From Labilibaculum sp. (GTDB lineage Bacteria > Bacteroidota > Bacteroidia > Bacteroidales > Marinifilaceae), in contig JAEINT010000016.1 of the NCBI GenBank assembly GCA_016342745.1, forward strand, positions 62,001 through 126,000: a DNA stretch of 64,000 bases. Direction: 5' to 3'. Numbering within the stretch: position 1 is the stretch's first letter; each line of letters starts with the position of its first letter. The notes beneath the pieces are model-generated. The model was not told where the DNA came from. It did not search any database and was given only the letters and a program-made list of their open reading frames with translations. Made by a program: the position numbers and the translations under genes. Shown here one piece after another: positions 1-7,624 of the stretch.

Positions 1-48
1 ATTATGTGCATTAAATCCATTTTACTTAGAATATTTGTAATAAATAAT

Positions 49-1005
49 ATGAAACAATATATCAATCTAATACTTGTGTTTGGAAGCTTCTTGTTGTATT
101 TTCAGGAAGCGCAAGGTCAAAATATATCTAATGATTCAGTTGGCAAAACAGAACTTGTAGTTGATTCTATTAGTAAGTCAACAAAGGATGTAGTCAAAAC
201 ATTAGAGAAAAAATTAAATCCTCCTGATGTATCAGAAATAGTCTCTTTTACCAAAATATTTTGGGCATTGGTTTTTATAGCTATTGGCTATTTTATTATC
301 CGTTTTTTAACTCGAACAATAGAGATTTGGTCTGAGAAAAGTCCCGATCGAAGGGTAAAAGGAAAGGCCATAGTTCCAGTTGTAAAAATTGTCTGCTGGA
401 TGGTAATTGGCTATCTAATTGTTCGGGGCATATTTCGCCCTCCTGTTGAATCACTAATTGCATTTGGAGCATCAATTGGAGTTGCTGTTGGTTTTGCAGC
501 TCAGGATATTCTTAAAAATATTTTTGGTGGTTTTGTAATTCTCATCGATAGGCCTTTTAAAATTGGAGATAAGATTGAAGTGGGAAGTACGTACGGAGAA
601 GTGCTTGATATGTCTTTACGATCAACACGTATTCATACTGCAGATGATTCCCTGGTAACTGTACCCAATGGTGAGTTAATGAACCAATCCATTTCAAATT
701 CAAATTCAGGAGAAACGAATTGTCAGGTTGTTGCAGAAATATACTTACCGATCACAATTGACACGCACAAGGTCCGAAAAATTGCTACAGAGGTAGCTAA
801 AGTGTCAAAATACATCTATTTGGTGAAGCCAATTGCAGTAATTTTCGTAAATGATATCAAGCATGATAAGTTGTGTTACAAAATGCGACTAAAGGCTTAT
901 GTGATGGATATTCGTTTCGAGTTTGCTTTTAAAAGTGAACTTACCGAGAATGTGATCAAAGAATTGCTTGAATCAAATATTCTTTCATCAGAGAATTCGA
1001 TATAA
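49..1005 (+). CDS. MscS-family mechanosensitive channel with signal peptide
   Basis: Small-conductance mechanosensitive channel family, inner membrane. I start it at the ATG at 49 because the product then opens with a clean signal peptide (MKQYINLILVFGSFLLYF...); an in-frame ATG at 4 would add 15 residues that spoil it, and the true start could lie left of the window. After a polar periplasmic stretch come two transmembrane helices, then the glycine/alanine-rich pore helix (FGASIGVAVGFAAQDILKN) and the MscS beta domain (FKIGDKIEVG, GEVLDMSLRSTRI, VPNGELMNQSI). The C-terminal alpha/beta part is present, so the 318 aa protein looks complete. It converges with a second MscS gene on the minus strand. 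The family function is release of solutes under hypo-osmotic stress; the exact conductance class is unknown. Confidence 0.88.
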   Translation: MKQYINLILVFGSFLLYFQEAQGQNISNDSVGKTELVVDSISKSTKDVVKTLEKKLNPPDVSEIVSFTKIFWALVFIAIGYFIIRFLTRTIEIWSEKSPDRRVKGKAIVPVVKIVCWMVIGYLIVRGIFRPPVESLIAFGASIGVAVGFAAQDILKNIFGGFVILIDRPFKIGDKIEVGSTYGEVLDMSLRSTRIHTADDSLVTVPNGELMNQSISNSNSGETNCQVVAEIYLPITIDTHKVRKIATEVAKVSKYIYLVKPIAVIFVNDIKHDKLCYKMRLKAYVMDIRFEFAFKSELTENVIKELLESNILSSENSI

Positions 1006-1067
1006 TACAAAAGAATGGCGACAACTCGGTTTAGGAATGTCGCCAATTGCTCTCTAAAAATAGTTTA

Positions 1068-1955
1068 TTATTCTTTAGTGATTTTAAGAGGAGATTCCTG
1101 TCGAAGATAAACAGTTTGATGAGGAAATGGAATTTCGATTTCATCGATATCGAATTGTTCTTTAATTGATTTTAAAAGATCACACTTCATCACAAAACCT
1201 TTACCAGAATCGGCAGCCCAAACATAAGCTCTTAATAGAATACTTGAATCTCCTAAACTAATTACACGAACAAGAATAGGATGCGAATCTGCTTCTTTTT
1301 CATCATCACTGCGGTTGTCTAAAAAATTAGGGTGTGTAATGGCTTTGTCTTGAATAATTTCAATTGCTTTGTCGATATTGGATTTGTAACTAATACCTAT
1401 TTCAAGAAAGGAACATACCTTTGGATCTGCAATCGTTGAATTTAATATTGTCTCCGAACTAATAACAGAATTAGGAATAATTACTCTTCTGTTTTCAGGA
1501 TTTTTAATAATAGTATGGCGAAGTGTTATGTCCTCAACAGTTCCATGATGTAAATTTCCAATTTTAATAAAATCTCCAACTCGAAAAGGTTTAAATATGA
1601 CAATGAAAATACCACTTACAATATTCGAAAATGCTTGCTGGGATGCAAAACCAACGATAGCAGCTAGAATACCAGCACTAGCAAGTAGGCTTACACCAAC
1701 ACTTTTCAATTCAGGAATTGAATAAAAAATAACAATAATGACTAAAATGAAGATCAAAAAACTAACCGCATTCTTAAGGAAATTGTAATTGGTTGGATCA
1801 ACATTTAATTTGTCTGCTGCTTTTTTCAACATTCGATTCATGAAAAAATGAATCAATTTTGAGAGAATAAGACCTCCAGCAATGGCTAAGACGATAAACA
1901 AAAGCTTATAGCCCATACCAAGATCTTTAATTAATGTTTCAAGAGTTTCTAACAT
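1068..1955 (-). CDS. MscS-family mechanosensitive ion channel
   Basis: A 295 aa compact MscS-type channel. About three N-terminal transmembrane segments (LLFIVLAIAGGLILSKLI, FLIFILVIIVIFYSI, then the pore helix LLASAGILAAIVGFASQQAFSN) are followed by the beta domain (FRVGDFIKIG, GTVEDITLRHTII, IIPNSVISSETILN) and the C-terminal alpha/beta domain. It has no signal peptide, unlike its neighbour at 49-1005, so the two are not simple duplicates. It converges with that gene and diverges from corA at 2031, so it is probably transcribed alone. The role is osmotic down-shock protection by family membership. Confidence 0.9.
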   Translation of the reverse strand: MLETLETLIKDLGMGYKLLFIVLAIAGGLILSKLIHFFMNRMLKKAADKLNVDPTNYNFLKNAVSFLIFILVIIVIFYSIPELKSVGVSLLASAGILAAIVGFASQQAFSNIVSGIFIVIFKPFRVGDFIKIGNLHHGTVEDITLRHTIIKNPENRRVIIPNSVISSETILNSTIADPKVCSFLEIGISYKSNIDKAIEIIQDKAITHPNFLDNRSDDEKEADSHPILVRVISLGDSSILLRAYVWAADSGKGFVMKCDLLKSIKEQFDIDEIEIPFPHQTVYLRQESPLKITKE

Positions 1956-2030
1956 TACTTACAAGAATAATAGTTTTATTTTAATTGAATTGTGTAATTT
2001 AAAGATACAATTATTCACATTTGTTTTATC

Positions 2031-3101
2031 ATGGCAAAGAAAAAATCAAGACGAATTTCAGAAAAAACAGGAATGGCTCCAGGGACCTTACTGCATATTG
2101 GATATAAAGAAGTTGAAAATCCAACACTTAGGCATATTCAGTACAATACAGAAGAGTTGAAATCAAAAGAAATTAAAACTGGTTTAGATAAAGTGAATTA
2201 TGATTTTTGCAATTCAGATTTTGTTTCCTGGATCCATTTTTCTGGGGTTGACATTTCTGCATTTGAGAATATTGGTCAGCAATTAGCCATTCATAATTTA
2301 ACCTTAGAAGATGTTCTTAATTCGCAATTGAGACCTAAATTTGAAGATTTGGATAGCTATAGCTTTTTATCTTTAAAATTGATGCTTATTAAGCCTGGTG
2401 ATTATAAGTTTAGTTCAATTCCAGTGAATCTTATATTGGGTACGAATTACGTTGTTTCATTTGTGGATTCTCATCATCCGGTTTTGGATTCATTAGTCAC
2501 ACGACTTAAAAATAGTACGCGTAGAATTCGATCTAAAGGTACAGACTACTTATTCTTTGCATTGGCCGATACCGTTGTAGACAATTATTTTCATTTGATT
2601 GAAACATGGAATGATCAATTAGATCAGTTGGAAGATTTTATTGAAAATGAAGATTCAGATTCAGTACCCCGAAAAATTCAAGATTTCAAAAAAGAATTAA
2701 TGAAAGCCCGACGAGGTATTTTACCTCTTAAGGAAGCATATAATTTACTCATACAAAGTGAATCTGAATTAATAAAAGATGAGAATATAAAGTACTTTAG
2801 AGATACACAAGATCATATTTTATTCGTCATTGATCAACTAGACTACCTTAGGGATTATTTAACAAATATTCGAGACACCCATCAATCAGAGCAGGATAAT
2901 GAGCTAAATAAAACAATGAAGTTATTGACTTTGATTGCGACTATTTTTATACCCTTAACTTTTTTAGCCGGTATTTATGGAATGAATTTTAAGTACATAC
3001 CAGAATTAGAGTGGAAGTATGGTTACTTTAGTTTACTCTCATTAATGGCTTTGATAGCAATTGGTATGTTATGGTATTTTAAAAAGAAAAAGTGGCTGTA
3101 G
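2031..3101 (+). CDS. corA: CorA-type magnesium/cobalt transporter
   Basis: Divalent cation channel of the CorA family, inner membrane. The 356 aa length is normal. The N-terminal two thirds are the soluble alpha/beta funnel domain. The long charged helix (WNDQLDQLEDFIENEDSD..., MKARRGILPLKEAYNLL) leads into two C-terminal transmembrane helices. The first ends in the signature GMN (AGIYGMNFKYIPELEW), and the protein closes with a lysine-rich tail (FKKKKWL), as usual for the family. It is probably monocistronic, with a short spacer to the next gene. Mg2+ is the likely main substrate; the sequence cannot separate Mg from Co or Ni transport. Confidence 0.95.
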   Translation: MAKKKSRRISEKTGMAPGTLLHIGYKEVENPTLRHIQYNTEELKSKEIKTGLDKVNYDFCNSDFVSWIHFSGVDISAFENIGQQLAIHNLTLEDVLNSQLRPKFEDLDSYSFLSLKLMLIKPGDYKFSSIPVNLILGTNYVVSFVDSHHPVLDSLVTRLKNSTRRIRSKGTDYLFFALADTVVDNYFHLIETWNDQLDQLEDFIENEDSDSVPRKIQDFKKELMKARRGILPLKEAYNLLIQSESELIKDENIKYFRDTQDHILFVIDQLDYLRDYLTNIRDTHQSEQDNELNKTMKLLTLIATIFIPLTFLAGIYGMNFKYIPELEWKYGYFSLLSLMALIAIGMLWYFKKKKWL

Positions 3102-3167
3102 AGATGAATTTTCTACTTGTTAGATTTTTGTTAGTTCGTCATTGTTATTTTATCCGAAAAAGATCTT

Positions 3168-3743
3168 ATGATGAGAAAAATAGTTCTATGCTTGATGATA
3201 ATGCTAAGCTGTACAAGTCTGATTTATGCACAGCAAGAGAATCGTCCAGATTCATGGGCTCATAGCATTAGCAATGCAGAGTTTTCAAATTTATATCTTA
3301 TTACTGATGATCTATTGCGTTCAGAACAACCTTCAGAAAAAGGTTTTAAGAGTTTGCGGCAACAAGGGGTTAAAAGCATACTTAATTTGAGAAGTTCGCA
3401 TGGGAACGAGAAATTAACCAAGAATTTTCAATTGTACAGGATAAAAATGATTCCGGAAAAAATTACGGAGAAGCAACTGATGGAAGCATTGCGAATTATC
3501 AAAAATGCTGATAAACCAATTTTAATTCATTGCGCAAGAGGAGCAGACAGAACAGGTGCTGTTGTTGCAATGTATAGAATCGTATTCGAAGGATGGGAAA
3601 AAGAAAAGGCTCTGAAAGAAATGATTGAAGGTGGATATCGTTTTCACGAAGGGTATCGTAACATTCCTAAACTGATTGAAAATACTAATGTGGAACGTTT
3701 AAGAAAGAAATTGGGAGTTGAAAAAAATAAGAGTTTAAGGTAA
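3168..3743 (+). CDS. Secreted dual-specificity/tyrosine phosphatase-like protein
   Basis: A 191 aa protein with an N-terminal signal peptide (IVLCLMIMLSCTSLIYAQ) and one phosphatase domain. The catalytic P-loop is HCARGADRTG at residues 121-130, matching HCx5R with Cys122 and Arg128. The upstream LYLITDDLLRSEQPSEKGFKSL and ILNLRS stretches fit the substrate-recognition strand of bacterial DSP/PTP-like families. Export puts it in the periplasm, so the substrate is more likely a small phosphorylated metabolite such as an inositol phosphate, or an envelope protein, than a cytoplasmic kinase target; that is inference. Two adjacent ATGs (3168 and 3171) are equally possible starts. Confidence 0.8.
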   Translation: MMRKIVLCLMIMLSCTSLIYAQQENRPDSWAHSISNAEFSNLYLITDDLLRSEQPSEKGFKSLRQQGVKSILNLRSSHGNEKLTKNFQLYRIKMIPEKITEKQLMEALRIIKNADKPILIHCARGADRTGAVVAMYRIVFEGWEKEKALKEMIEGGYRFHEGYRNIPKLIENTNVERLRKKLGVEKNKSLR

Positions 3744-3835
3744 ATATTCAACTTGGCAAATATGGCAGGAGAGATATGATAATTTTTTGTTTAGATTTAT
3801 ATGATTCAGGAAAATAATAACAAGCAAATTTTAAC

Positions 3836-4735
3836 ATGATCGCTTCTAATAAAAAGAGAACTCATCAAGATACTAGATCTGTTGAGACCAAATCAGATAA
3901 TACTAAGGTAATTTTAATACAAAAAGCCTCAGGGGAAGAAGAACCATTTATTCTGGATAAATTGGCTCGTTCACTTCGTAAAGCTGGAGCTGATAGCAAG
4001 AGCATCGAAAAAATATTGATTGATATCGAAGAATGGGTTTATACAGGTGTGACCACCAAACAAATATATTCTCGTGCTTTTTCCTTATTACGCCGTGAAA
4101 AGAAATCTTTTGCCATGCGCTATAGATTAAAGCAGGCAATTATTGAGTTGGGACCAACAGGTTATCCGTTTGAACAGTTTATTGGACAGCTATTTAAAAA
4201 GCAAGGATATAAAATTGAAGTAGGAGTAGTAGTTGATGGCTATTGCGTTACTCACGAAATGGATGTCATTGCAACTCAAGATCACATGCAACACCTTGTT
4301 GAGTGTAAATATCATAAAGATCAGGGAAAGCATGTAAGTGTTCAGGTACCTTTATATGTTCGTTCTCGTGTAAATGATATTATAGATAAGAGAAAAGAAA
4401 TACCAAAATACTCGGAACTTAGCTTTGAAGGATGGATTGTTACCAATACAAGATTTTCCGAAGATTCTATTAAATATGGTACTTGCAGTGGTTTGAATCT
4501 ATTAGCTTGGGATTATCCTCATGATAAAGGCCTAAAGGAAATCGTAGAAGATCTTCGTCTGTATCCCGTAACCATATTGCACCATTTAACAAAAAAGAAG
4601 AAGCAGGAACTATTAAATAAAGGTATTGTGACTTGTTTTCAGTTAAAAGAGGATTTGAATGCTTTAAATAGCATTTTATTAAACGATCGAAAACAAAAAT
4701 TAATAAAAGAAGAACTTTTTGAAATTTGTGGTTAA
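3836..4735 (+). CDS. ATP-cone domain fused to Mrr-like PD-(D/E)XK nuclease
   Basis: A 299 aa cytoplasmic protein with two recognisable modules. Residues ~25-108 look like an ATP-cone, the nucleotide-binding regulatory domain of ribonucleotide reductases and NrdR (ILIQKASGEEEPF, then helices and a KSFAMRYRLKQAI segment). Residues ~110-230 have the layout of an Mrr-type restriction endonuclease fold: FEQFIGQLFKKQGYKIE, then Asp143 (EMDVIA) and the E157-C-K159 motif (LVECKYH), a PD-(D/E)XK pattern with intact putative catalytic residues. The last ~60 residues are charged helices of unknown role. No methyltransferase or second restriction subunit lies nearby. Nuclease activity and nucleotide control are inferred from the domains; DNA repair or anti-phage defence are both possible. 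Confidence 0.75.
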   Translation: MIASNKKRTHQDTRSVETKSDNTKVILIQKASGEEEPFILDKLARSLRKAGADSKSIEKILIDIEEWVYTGVTTKQIYSRAFSLLRREKKSFAMRYRLKQAIIELGPTGYPFEQFIGQLFKKQGYKIEVGVVVDGYCVTHEMDVIATQDHMQHLVECKYHKDQGKHVSVQVPLYVRSRVNDIIDKRKEIPKYSELSFEGWIVTNTRFSEDSIKYGTCSGLNLLAWDYPHDKGLKEIVEDLRLYPVTILHHLTKKKKQELLNKGIVTCFQLKEDLNALNSILLNDRKQKLIKEELFEICG

Positions 4736-4925
4736 ATCCTTACTAATAATTGGGGTTAATTTGCAAAGTTGTGGGATATATCCTTGTTTTCATGGTCTAA
4801 ATTTTATTTTTAGAAGTTCGTTATAAAAGAAATTTTAACAAACTACAGGTCCATTAAGTGTTTTACAGTGAGGGTTTTATTGTCTAGGATTGAATAGGCG
4901 TCAGCAGTGAAGTGTGAGAAGCTAT

Positions 4926-4933
4926 AAGATTTG
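4926..4933. repeat. Left 8-bp target site duplication of the IS
   Basis: The octamer AAGATTTG abuts the left inverted repeat (GGATCAATT...). The same octamer lies directly outside the right inverted repeat at 6319-6326. Confidence 0.9.
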
Positions 4934-4966
4934 GGATCAATTCAGATATCAGGTGGAGTAATTCTT

Positions 4967-5815
4967 TTATGCATAAATTTTAGCTACTCTAAAAAGGAAG
5001 AAGTTAATATCTCTCACTCCTCTAAGTGATGCTCTGAATGCTTTAATTTTAGCATTGAAAGATTCTGCTGAAGCATTCGTACTTCGATTTTCGAAGTAGT
5101 TTAAAATACCTTTATAATGATCTTGGATAGTGTTTTTTATACTTCTGAAAGATTTAAACCCTGTCTCTTCAGCTTTTCTAAACCAATGAGCTAATTTTGT
5201 ATAAGCAATCCCATTTTCTTTGGTTTGTGTGAATATCAACCTCAGGTTATGCGTTAACATATAGGCTTCTTTTATATCCGGATATTGAGCAAATAAAATT
5301 CTTGCACGTTTTTTCTGACTTCTCGTCCAATTGTTTGCAGATTTAAAAAGTAAATACCTGCTTCTTGCTAAAAGTTGCTTTTTAGAATCTCCATTATCAA
5401 ATACTACTGGCTGATATTTCTCTTCCTTATATTTTGCATCTTTTATCGCTTTAGATTCTTCATTTAAAGCATCCCAACGATGAGCTATTCGCATTTCCTG
5501 TAAACCATCATAAGCTAATTTCTGAACATGAAAGCGATCAATAACCCTACTTGCTTTGGGAAAGCTTCTTTTTACGATTTTATTCATGCTTCCTGCCATA
5601 TCGAGAGTTACTTCTTCGACTAAACCTCTAATGCTCTCAGGAATTTTCTTTAAGATTGATATGACATTTTCAGATCGAGTACCTTGAATCATTGCAACCA
5701 GTGCTCCTTTTCGACCTTTAGCTACTTTATTAGTAAGTATCGTATAAAGCTCTCCATTGGTTAAGGCTGTTTCATCAATACTTAGGTTAGGTCCAATGTT
5801 TTCAGGGAAAATCAT
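4967..5815 (-). CDS. ISAon1-type transposase, catalytic (C-terminal) region
   Basis: A 282 aa DDE transposase of the ISL3 superfamily. The putative catalytic acids are all present: Asp in LSIDETAL, Asp in EVTLDMAGSM, and Glu in STNASAESFNAKIK. DRFHVQKLAYDGLQE and LLARSRYLLFKSANNW are also typical segments. The reading frame is open upstream of the ATG for only 16 more codons (…WDQNSHAHKW) before a stop at about 5864-5866, and those residues look like authentic transposase. The true translated start or frameshift site is therefore uncertain. Two separate ORFs are normal for ISAon1-type elements, but the junction here looks damaged (see findings). Confidence 0.85.
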   Translation of the reverse strand: MIFPENIGPNLSIDETALTNGELYTILTNKVAKGRKGALVAMIQGTRSENVISILKKIPESIRGLVEEVTLDMAGSMNKIVKRSFPKASRVIDRFHVQKLAYDGLQEMRIAHRWDALNEESKAIKDAKYKEEKYQPVVFDNGDSKKQLLARSRYLLFKSANNWTRSQKKRARILFAQYPDIKEAYMLTHNLRLIFTQTKENGIAYTKLAHWFRKAEETGFKSFRSIKNTIQDHYKGILNYFENRSTNASAESFNAKIKAFRASLRGVRDINFFLFRVAKIYA

Positions 5816-5878
5816 CCACTTGTGAGCATGAGAATTCTGATCCCATTGATATGATAATGTTTTTCAAGGCTTTTACTG

Positions 5879-6253
5879 CTAATCGGGTATTTGTCCAAAT
5901 AATTCTTTTAAAAAAGAAGCAAACCCTTTTGTATATCGAGCTCCCTTTGCTATCAAATCCCAATCTCTACTTACAATCTGACCCGTAGAACAAACAAGCC
6001 ACTTTCTTTTGCGAACATGCAAGTAAACCATGCGTTCTCGAATGGGGTAATCTTGAATTACAACCGCTAACTGAAAGCCTTTTGAAGTCAGCTTTTCAGT
6101 TGAAAACTCTTCTGGTAATTGATGTAACTCATCCAAATGAACGTCCAATCTCTTTTCATCAATAATAACTTGAGTGATCTCAAAGTAGGAAAATATCTCT
6201 TCTGGTAAAATGGCTTGAAGTAATAACTTGTAATGATCTTTATCTGAATCCAT
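5879..6253 (-). CDS. ISAon1-type transposase, N-terminal region
   Basis: A 124 aa ORF matching the N-terminal region protein that precedes the catalytic ORF in ISAon1-type elements. It contains VRKRKWLVCSTGQIVSRDWDL and AKGARYTKGFASFLKELFG, probably the DNA-binding part. It starts 65 bp inside the right end of the IS. It ends 12 bp before the catalytic frame opens, so the two ORFs do not overlap. Residues resembling the continuation of the family (SLEKHYHING) lie in the third frame between them. Confidence 0.75.
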   Translation of the reverse strand: MDSDKDHYKLLLQAILPEEIFSYFEITQVIIDEKRLDVHLDELHQLPEEFSTEKLTSKGFQLAVVIQDYPIRERMVYLHVRKRKWLVCSTGQIVSRDWDLIAKGARYTKGFASFLKELFGQIPD

Positions 6254-6318
6254 GATATAAAATTAAGATTGCAAATATTCATTTATTTTTATTCTCCACC
6301 AACTTTTCCAATTGATCC

Positions 6319-6326
6319 AAGATTTG
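6319..6326. repeat. Right 8-bp target site duplication of the IS
   Basis: AAGATTTG, identical to 4926-4933. Immediately right of it (6327-6343) is a small palindrome TGCACT-ttttt-AGTGCA that was next to the insertion site. Confidence 0.9.
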
Positions 6327-6364
6327 TGCACTTTTTTAGTGCAGCTTGTTAGCTAAAGTAAGGG

Positions 6365-6400
6365 CAAAAAAAATCGCCACCCAATGAAGGATGACGATTT
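6365..6400 (-). terminator. Intrinsic terminator downstream of tRNA-Arg
   Basis: On the minus strand this reads AAATCGTCATCC, a 6-nt loop, then GGGTGGCGATTT and a run of T. The 12-bp stem includes G-U pairs. It lies about 50 nt past the 3' end of the tRNA, which is on the same strand. Confidence 0.8.
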
Positions 6401-6448
6401 CTTAGCTTAGAGGGTGGAAGCCCCTTGATCTAAGAAAGATTTTTATAG

Positions 6449-6522
6449 TGAACGCGGAGGGAGTCGAACCCCCAACCTCTACGGCCGTAACGTAGTGCAC
6501 TATCCAGTTATGCTACGCATCC
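6449..6522 (-). tRNA. tRNA-Arg(ACG)
   Basis: A complete 74-nt cloverleaf on the minus strand. The acceptor stem GGATGCG pairs with CGCGTTC (two G-U pairs), with discriminator A. The anticodon stem CTACG/CGTAG encloses the loop TTACGGC, giving anticodon ACG (Arg, CGN codons; A34 is normally deaminated to inosine by TadA). The T arm is GGGGG-TTCGACT-CCCTC. CCA is not encoded. An intrinsic terminator follows at 6365-6400. Confidence 0.95.
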
Positions 6523-6846
6523 ATTATTTCTTAATTGCCCTGCAAATATAGGGGTTTTAGACTGATCTCTGCAAATGTTTTAGAACTTTTTTTTAATAAA
6601 AAAATGCTATTTACTCTAAGGGCTTTATAAGTAGAATTTTACAAGATGATTTTTTTTAAAATTAATTGTGTAATTCGACTCTGATGGCCTTTTTATATCA
6701 TTTTTAACAAGGTTTTAACAGATAAAAGATGTTTAGGTCTGAATTTATTTGCTTAAATTTACTTGTATTCAAAAAAATAAGAAAGAGAATTCAATTATTA
6801 GATATAAAAATGGAATTGAAGAAAGGATTAAAATAAATTAGAACTT
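6523..6846. other. Gene-free spacer upstream of the YceI gene
   Basis: About 320 bp of very AT-rich DNA between the start of the divergent tRNA-Arg and the YceI gene. I see no conserved ORF, repeat or hairpin; it must hold the two divergent promoters. No clean TAnnTTTG element was found for the YceI gene. Confidence 0.5.
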
Positions 6847-7446
6847 ATGAAAAGAAAAACATTGTATACCACGCTTGCAATCCTACTAGGTGTTTTTATA
6901 ACTACTGGAGGCTTATTTGCAGAAAATAAAAATTTAAAGCTCAAAACCGAAAAAAGTAAACTGGAGTGGTTAGGTAAAAAAGTAACAGGAGAGCATTCTG
7001 GTATTATTTCAATTACTGCTGGTAAATTAACTTTAAAGGATGGGAAATTACAGAATGGTAATTTTGTGGTAGATATGACCACTATTGTTTGTACAGATTT
7101 AAAAGATGAGAAGTATAAAAAGAAATTAGAAGGGCATCTTAAATCAGATGATTTTTTTGGTGTTGAAAAATTTCCAAACGCAGTATTTGAAATTACCCAT
7201 GCTAGTGAGCTGGGAGATGGAAATTATAAGGTTAAAGGAGATTTAACAATTAAAGGAATTACCCAGTCCATTGAATTTACGGTTAATCTTCACAAGCATG
7301 ATGAATCGGTTCATATTAGCGGAAAAATGCTTATTGATAGAACGAAGTTTAATGTACGTTATGGTTCTGGAAGTTTCTTTGATAATTTAGGGGATAAAAC
7401 CATTTATGATGACTTTGAATTGAATCTAGATTTGTATTTAGAGTAA
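6847..7446 (+). CDS. YceI-family periplasmic lipocalin-like protein
   Basis: A 199 aa secreted protein with a signal peptide (TLYTTLAILLGVFITTGGLFAE). The YceI domain fills the mature part: SKLEWLGKKVTGEHSGIISITAGKLTLKDG, then LEGHLKSDDFFGVEKFPNAVFEI, then the VKGDLTIKGITQSIEF hairpin typical of the family. YceI proteins form a lipocalin-like barrel that binds isoprenoid chains; the ligand here is unknown. The gene is monocistronic, ending in a strong terminator at 7467-7499. Confidence 0.92.
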   Translation: MKRKTLYTTLAILLGVFITTGGLFAENKNLKLKTEKSKLEWLGKKVTGEHSGIISITAGKLTLKDGKLQNGNFVVDMTTIVCTDLKDEKYKKKLEGHLKSDDFFGVEKFPNAVFEITHASELGDGNYKVKGDLTIKGITQSIEFTVNLHKHDESVHISGKMLIDRTKFNVRYGSGSFFDNLGDKTIYDDFELNLDLYLE

Positions 7447-7466
7447 TTCAAATCTATTATGATAGT

Positions 7467-7499
7467 AATCCGGAATAATTTTTATTCCGGATTTTTTTG
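7467..7499 (+). terminator. Intrinsic terminator of the YceI gene
   Basis: A perfect 11-bp stem AATCCGGAATA / TATTCCGGATT with a 5-nt loop, followed by seven T, 20 bp after the YceI stop codon. Confidence 0.92.
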
Positions 7500-7624
7500 T
7501 TGCAGATATACAGGATTAAAAATATGACAAATAGAATAATGGCCTTGTAAATCAATGGAATTCTTTGATTTTATTATAAATAATTGTAATTTACACCAAG
7601 CTTTAAATCAAAACTAAACTAATT

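Larger units (their letters stand above)
4934..6318 (-). mobile_element. ISAon1/ISL3-like insertion sequence, 1385 bp
   Basis: The ends are imperfect terminal inverted repeats. Reading inward, both have GGATCAATT, nine less-conserved bases, then GGTGGAG (left 4934-4958; right, complement of 6318-6294). An 8-bp direct repeat AAGATTTG flanks the element (4926-4933 and 6319-6326). The ISL3 family is known for 8-bp duplications and 1.3-1.5 kb elements, which agrees with the DDE_Tnp_ISL3-like transposase inside. Two ORFs fill the minus strand. The perfect duplication argues for a recent, simple insertion between the ATP-cone gene and tRNA-Arg. The element interrupts no recognisable gene. Confidence 0.88.

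Noticed and set aside
1016-1045. Hairpin TGGCGACA / TGTCGCCA between the convergent MscS genes as a terminator
   Set aside because: No T run follows on either strand; too weak to call, though a bidirectional stop is possible.
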